From positions 20,755,403 to 20,819,402 of the forward strand of contig CM060344.1 in assembly GCA_030674155.1 (NCBI GenBank): a stretch of 64,000 nucleotides of DNA, written 5' to 3'. Within the stretch, counting starts at the first letter, position 1, and each line of letters starts with the position of its first letter. The position numbers and the translations under genes are program-made. Below are positions 59,892-64,000 of this stretch, piece by piece. Source of the stretch: Stramonita haemastoma. Taxonomy: Eukaryota > Mollusca > Gastropoda > Neogastropoda > Muricidae. The notes beneath the pieces were generated by a model. It was not told the DNA's origin, did no database searches, and worked only from the letters and a program-made list of their open reading frames with translations.

Positions 59892-61588
59892 CTGCAAAAA
59901 AAACAGAATTGAGCTGTGTTCAGGGAGTGTCTTCAAATCGAGTCAGTAAAAGATAAATGCTGTATTGTTTTCTGTCACAGTCACTATCATAGTGTCAAAT
60001 AATAACATAGCGTAATATCATGACAATGTTCTCTACATAAATTGAAATTTTAACTTTCTACATTGAAATTATGATCCTCCCATTAGCTCTTCCTACAATG
60101 TATAGATGTTCTCAATGACGTGTCAAGTGTACAGGTTTATTTTTAGTTCCAAGTCTGACAAAAGAGTGAAACAGTGAATCACCCATCAGCAAATTTACAA
60201 GTTATACAAACAGGCAGTTGCCAATGAATGATTCAGTGAATCATTGATTTGGAAAACTTTTAGTTCAGGCTTTTCAACAGGGTTTTTTTTGTGTAGCTAT
60301 TTTGAGTTATCTTCTGTCTAAGATTGTTTTCCTACCCTCCATCCAACTCCTCAGTGGCAAAAAACAACAACAGAGTGACCTTAAAAAAAAGACTATTTAT
60401 GACCTCAGTCACTTACAAGTTTTATGAGTACATTTTAAGCAGTATAGTATACACAAAAACATTCCTTTCTTTTAATACTCACTGCAACTTCATCATTTAG
60501 AATGAGGATAAAAGTAATCTGATTTTCAATTGAAAAGAGAATCATATCCAACTTAAATTACAACACAAAACAGGCCTGAGTGAAAATAAAGATGAACATG
60601 TTCCCTTTTATTTTTACAAAGCATTTGATGATGACAGGAAAGATCTTTGTTGAATGTTGTACATTAATTTTCAAAAGATCTTTGTTGCCAATTTTGAAGT
60701 CACTCTGATCATAGCTGAGACATGCTGCTGAGTGCTGTTTTTTGTTTAGTTTTGTTTTTCAGCATCCACTAACTCTGTGAATGCTTTCCAGAATACTATA
60801 GATTACAGGATCTCATACAATATTCTGATTTTAAGGGGGCTGGGTTGTTGTTGTTGTTGTTTTTTTTGGGGGGGGATTCTTTTGTTTTTAACATTGGTTT
60901 GAACAGAAACACAAATATAGCACTGGCAGACCTGCACCTAAGCTACACTGGCAGCTCATACAAATGTCAGATCTCAACCTTTTACCCTTCTTCAAGTTCT
61001 AAGCCTGTGAAAGTGTGATCATCACAGATTCACACGCCCCAAAAAGTGTGACCATCAGTCAATAAGTCAAGTGATTTGCCCACTGTACCTCTCTTTACAG
61101 GATTTGAAAAGTATTGTGAATAAAAGAAATCATTAATAATGCATTAAATTGACTAACTTTGTTAAAGTTGAAGACAAGAGCCACTTTTCTCTTTTACTGT
61201 TTTAGTTTTACAGCACCTAAATATTTGAAATTTTCAATGTATTCCAGATCTATTCCATAGATTTTAACATTCTATGGGGTGTCAATATCAATTTTTATCA
61301 TCTATGGATACCATTAAAAAAAGGCATTATTGTGCATCGCTTTGGTCTTTTTGGCATTTAACTTTCAGTTAAGCCAAGACTGGCAATGTTGGCACTGTTG
61401 CTGTCCTCTGCATGGGCTCTGTTCAGAATTCTTTTCAGGCATAGGATGGTCATTTCCCAATATAGGCTGAAAAGATGCAGTGATAAAATGCAACCCTGAT
61501 ATACAATTACAATCATAACGATCAGAACTGATTTCTGATAAACTTCAAAAACACCACCCTTGTTGCATTTGCTGGAAATGGAATTATA
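59892..61588. other. Intron or upstream flank of the minus-strand gene, no exon recognised
   Basis: AT-rich. A diverged piece of the GGCACTGGCAG repeat lies at 60915-60960. No conserved coding segment was seen on either strand. Confidence 0.45.
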
Positions 61589-61590
61589 TA

Positions 61591-63474
61591 TGAGTCATTC
61601 TTTGCTTTTGGTCACTAAAAGAGGTCCTAGGACCTCAAATTTCAAAATCATTGGATGGATTTTAAAGTGGGCAATTTAAGTACATCAAGGAAAGGAGAAT
61701 TAGCTGCAGAAGAAATAAAATTGATGGCATAACCCGCTTTTCTGTTATTTCTCATGGAAGGTGATGGGTGTCAAAATGTAACCGTGTTACACTGCTACAC
61801 CAATTTATCCATAATGTCTCTTATTTTAATGAAATGACAATATACATGGGCTTACCTGTTAGTAATACATGTTAGTAGTACTGACAAGCAAGATTTACGA
61901 TATTGGAGGTTTATGTGCATTTTCAGCTAATGAAGATTTTTGCGACACCGTAACACAGTTACACCTTAACCAAAACAGTTTTTTAAAAAGAGTTGTAAAA
62001 TAGAATATTTACTATTACCATGTTATATATTTGTTTACTAGCTTTTTAAGTAAAATGCACAGTGGTAAAAGTACTGAGAACAATTTTGCAGTAAATAAAT
62101 CAAAATAAACTTAAAACATAACTGTGTTACACAAGACACGAACACAGAAACAAAGAGCACAACATCAAGGAAACCTTGATAATTTTATTGAAACAGTTAA
62201 CTTGTCTCATTCTTTTGCTCACAAAAGCTTTTAACTCATTCAGGCACCTCAAGTCAAAGTTTCAATGTTTAATTCAACTGTTAGAAGGTTGTTGTTTTTG
62301 TTTTTATTAAAAAATAAATGATCTGATGCACTGCGTTTCACGCTACACAACGAAGCACCAGGAATTTGTGTCAGTTGCTCAGCACTGCTGATATCATTTT
62401 TCTTACTCATTTCATGTTTCATATTCATAAAACAGGTGTTACTCTCAAATAACAAAGAACAAAACAAAAAAATGCATTGCATCATGGAAAAAAAGTATGA
62501 TCATTCAACAAATTGAACCTGCGTTACATGTGACACTGCACGGAATCAAAGTTTTTTCAAACATGTGGACAAATCTTCCTTCACTTCACATCATAAAGTG
62601 AATATAAGTTATTAAAAAACATTCTTCATGCTGGTAATTGCTATTATGTTGGATTACATGCTGATTTTACTAGAAAGTTGACAATTGACCTCTGACCCGT
62701 AACTGCGTTACGCTATGAAAATGAGTGTGACACGATACAAACTATTAAGTCATTCTCGCCTCCTTCTGGGAATTTCTGCTTGAAATGTCATGAGTCCATG
62801 CTGTCTGGTGGATGAATTTAGCAGACATTCACTGGCGATTGTTGCTGGTGTCATTTGCCCAGTACGGGATTTTGAAAATTCAGGCATAACTGTGTTACAT
62901 TTCGACACGAAAACTTCAAAATTGTATCGAGGATGTGTTTAAACATTCTTACGTTAATAAATGCCTTTAATCATCTCATTATGATGAACTTTAAGCATTT
63001 CCATGACCATCTTTAGCCAAGTGATCACTATGGCAAAGCAGACGATCCAAAGTTTTCGTCGGGCTCTGTTACGCGACTCGTAACGCAGTAACGGCTTACT
63101 TTGGACGTCTAAATATAAAAGTTGAAAAGTTAAGTGCAATATTTTTGTACAGGATAATGTTGAACAATGTATTCTTTTGTGAGTAAAAAAGAAAATATAA
63201 GGTTTATTTGCACTGAAGACTTGTAAACTGCTTATGTTGAACACTGCATATGCCTGTCCCCTTTTCAGGTGCTATTTTTGGACTGTTTTTTCCCATTCGA
63301 TTGCAATTTCTCAAAAACAGGCCAAACAAACAAATATCCCTTGATACTGTAATTTCTTTAACCATATTAGGATGTTTTTATTCATATTGCATTGAAAAGA
63401 AACAATTCTTATGAAAATAAAATCCATCTATTGTAGATCACCCCAAATAGTGACCAAGAGCAAAGAATGACTCA
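61591..63474. mobile_element. 1.9-kb TA-flanked DNA element without an intact transposase
   Basis: Inverted ends TGAGTCATTCTTTGCTTTTG with GTCACTA, and the complement of TGAGTCATTCTTTGCTCTTG with GTCACTA, flanked by TA on both sides. It is 1884 bp. The interior is AT-rich with at least seven scattered AACTG(C/T)GTTAC-type words. The longest frames (under 100 codons) match nothing I know. Confidence 0.85.
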
Positions 63475-63476
63475 TA

Positions 63477-64000
63477 TGCATTGCAACTCATGGAACTCAA
63501 CAATTTAGGCATTTTCAACAGAAAGTTCTATGCTTTTATATAAAGTCCTGACGAACGATTCTCTAGACTCCCAAATGACTGAGGAAGTAATTTAGGTCTG
63601 TTACTGCGGTCGCCAAATTTTCCTCATCTGCTCAAGCCGTCATTAGCCTATTGAGTCTGTCAGTGTCACTCATCAATGACAAGTGATCTCCAGTTCCTCT
63701 TGTCCCAGTTTATCAAAGGATGCTCCAAACAAAATGTAGCGTTACAGTAAGAGGACATTCATCCACGTGGCACGAAATGCTTTGCTGAACGCAAAACCCA
63801 AAGAACTAAAGAAGCTTCACTTATAAATCAAAACTCTTACCATCTTTCGTTTGAAGCACAAACGAGCAATGTAAACCCAGTGACAACAGAGCTTCAGCAG
63901 AAGGCGAAGAGGAAATTGAGCAAAATAACCTCCCCTAAAAGCTCTTTTGAGTGATAAAGATAGAAAATGTACAGCAGAGAGTCAAGGCTACAAACCAGCT
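63477..64000. other. Right-edge flank, no gene recognised
   Basis: Unique-looking sequence up to the window end. No exon of the minus-strand gene was identified. Confidence 0.4.

Noticed and set aside
62249..63244. Minus-strand frames of 78 and 96 codons in the 61.6-63.5-kb element
   Set aside because: No recognisable domain, AT-rich composition and no partner exons; not supported as genes.

Overview
This is an animal nuclear locus, most likely from a marine gastropod or another mollusc. The evidence is a gene split into many exons with GT-AG introns, dense (CA)n/(CT)n microsatellites, and several tRNA-headed SINE families of a kind I associate with molluscan genomes. The species assignment is inference. 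There are no bacterial genes or operons.

The main gene is MSH6, the MutS homologue of eukaryotic mismatch repair. It runs on the + strand from the left edge to a stop codon at 45982. I place 26 coding exons between 1251 and 45982. They cover the mismatch-binding, connector, lever/clamp and ATPase domains. The 5' exons, which would encode the PCNA-binding and PWWP part, lie left of the window. About 90% of the locus is intron, filled with transposons, SINEs and minisatellites.

Introns from the left: a 48-bp satellite at the left edge; a hAT transposon with an uninterrupted two-exon transposase (4231-8768) that splits a 36-bp minisatellite; a piggyBac transposon with one frameshift (9277-11905); a 37-40-bp minisatellite (13.3-14.3 kb); a foldback-bounded region with a 1.06-kb TTAA-flanked non-autonomous element (17952-19009), whose inverted sister lies at 30206-31251; a suspicious 1.2-1.4-kb tandem duplication that breaks an exon (19.4-22.0 kb); and long minisatellites leading into several 3' splice sites (34.2-34.6, 37.8-38.3 and 40.3-41.1 kb).

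Right of MSH6, 46-56.8 kb holds its 3' flank and more SINEs, microsatellites and small DNA elements, with no recognisable gene. On the - strand, three exons (59891 down to 56880) encode the C-terminal part of a single-pass membrane protein with an acidic, Asn/Thr-rich cytoplasmic region. It may be consortin-like, but I am not sure. The two genes are convergent. A 1.9-kb TA-flanked element (61591-63474) lies upstream of the identified exons.

The most interesting signals are: minisatellites whose repeat unit contains the splice acceptor and the first bases of the next MSH6 exon; a SINE family that looks like a tRNA-5S rRNA chimera; an intact hAT element; and single-base frameshifts in several conserved MSH6 exons, which look more like unpolished assembly than gene decay.
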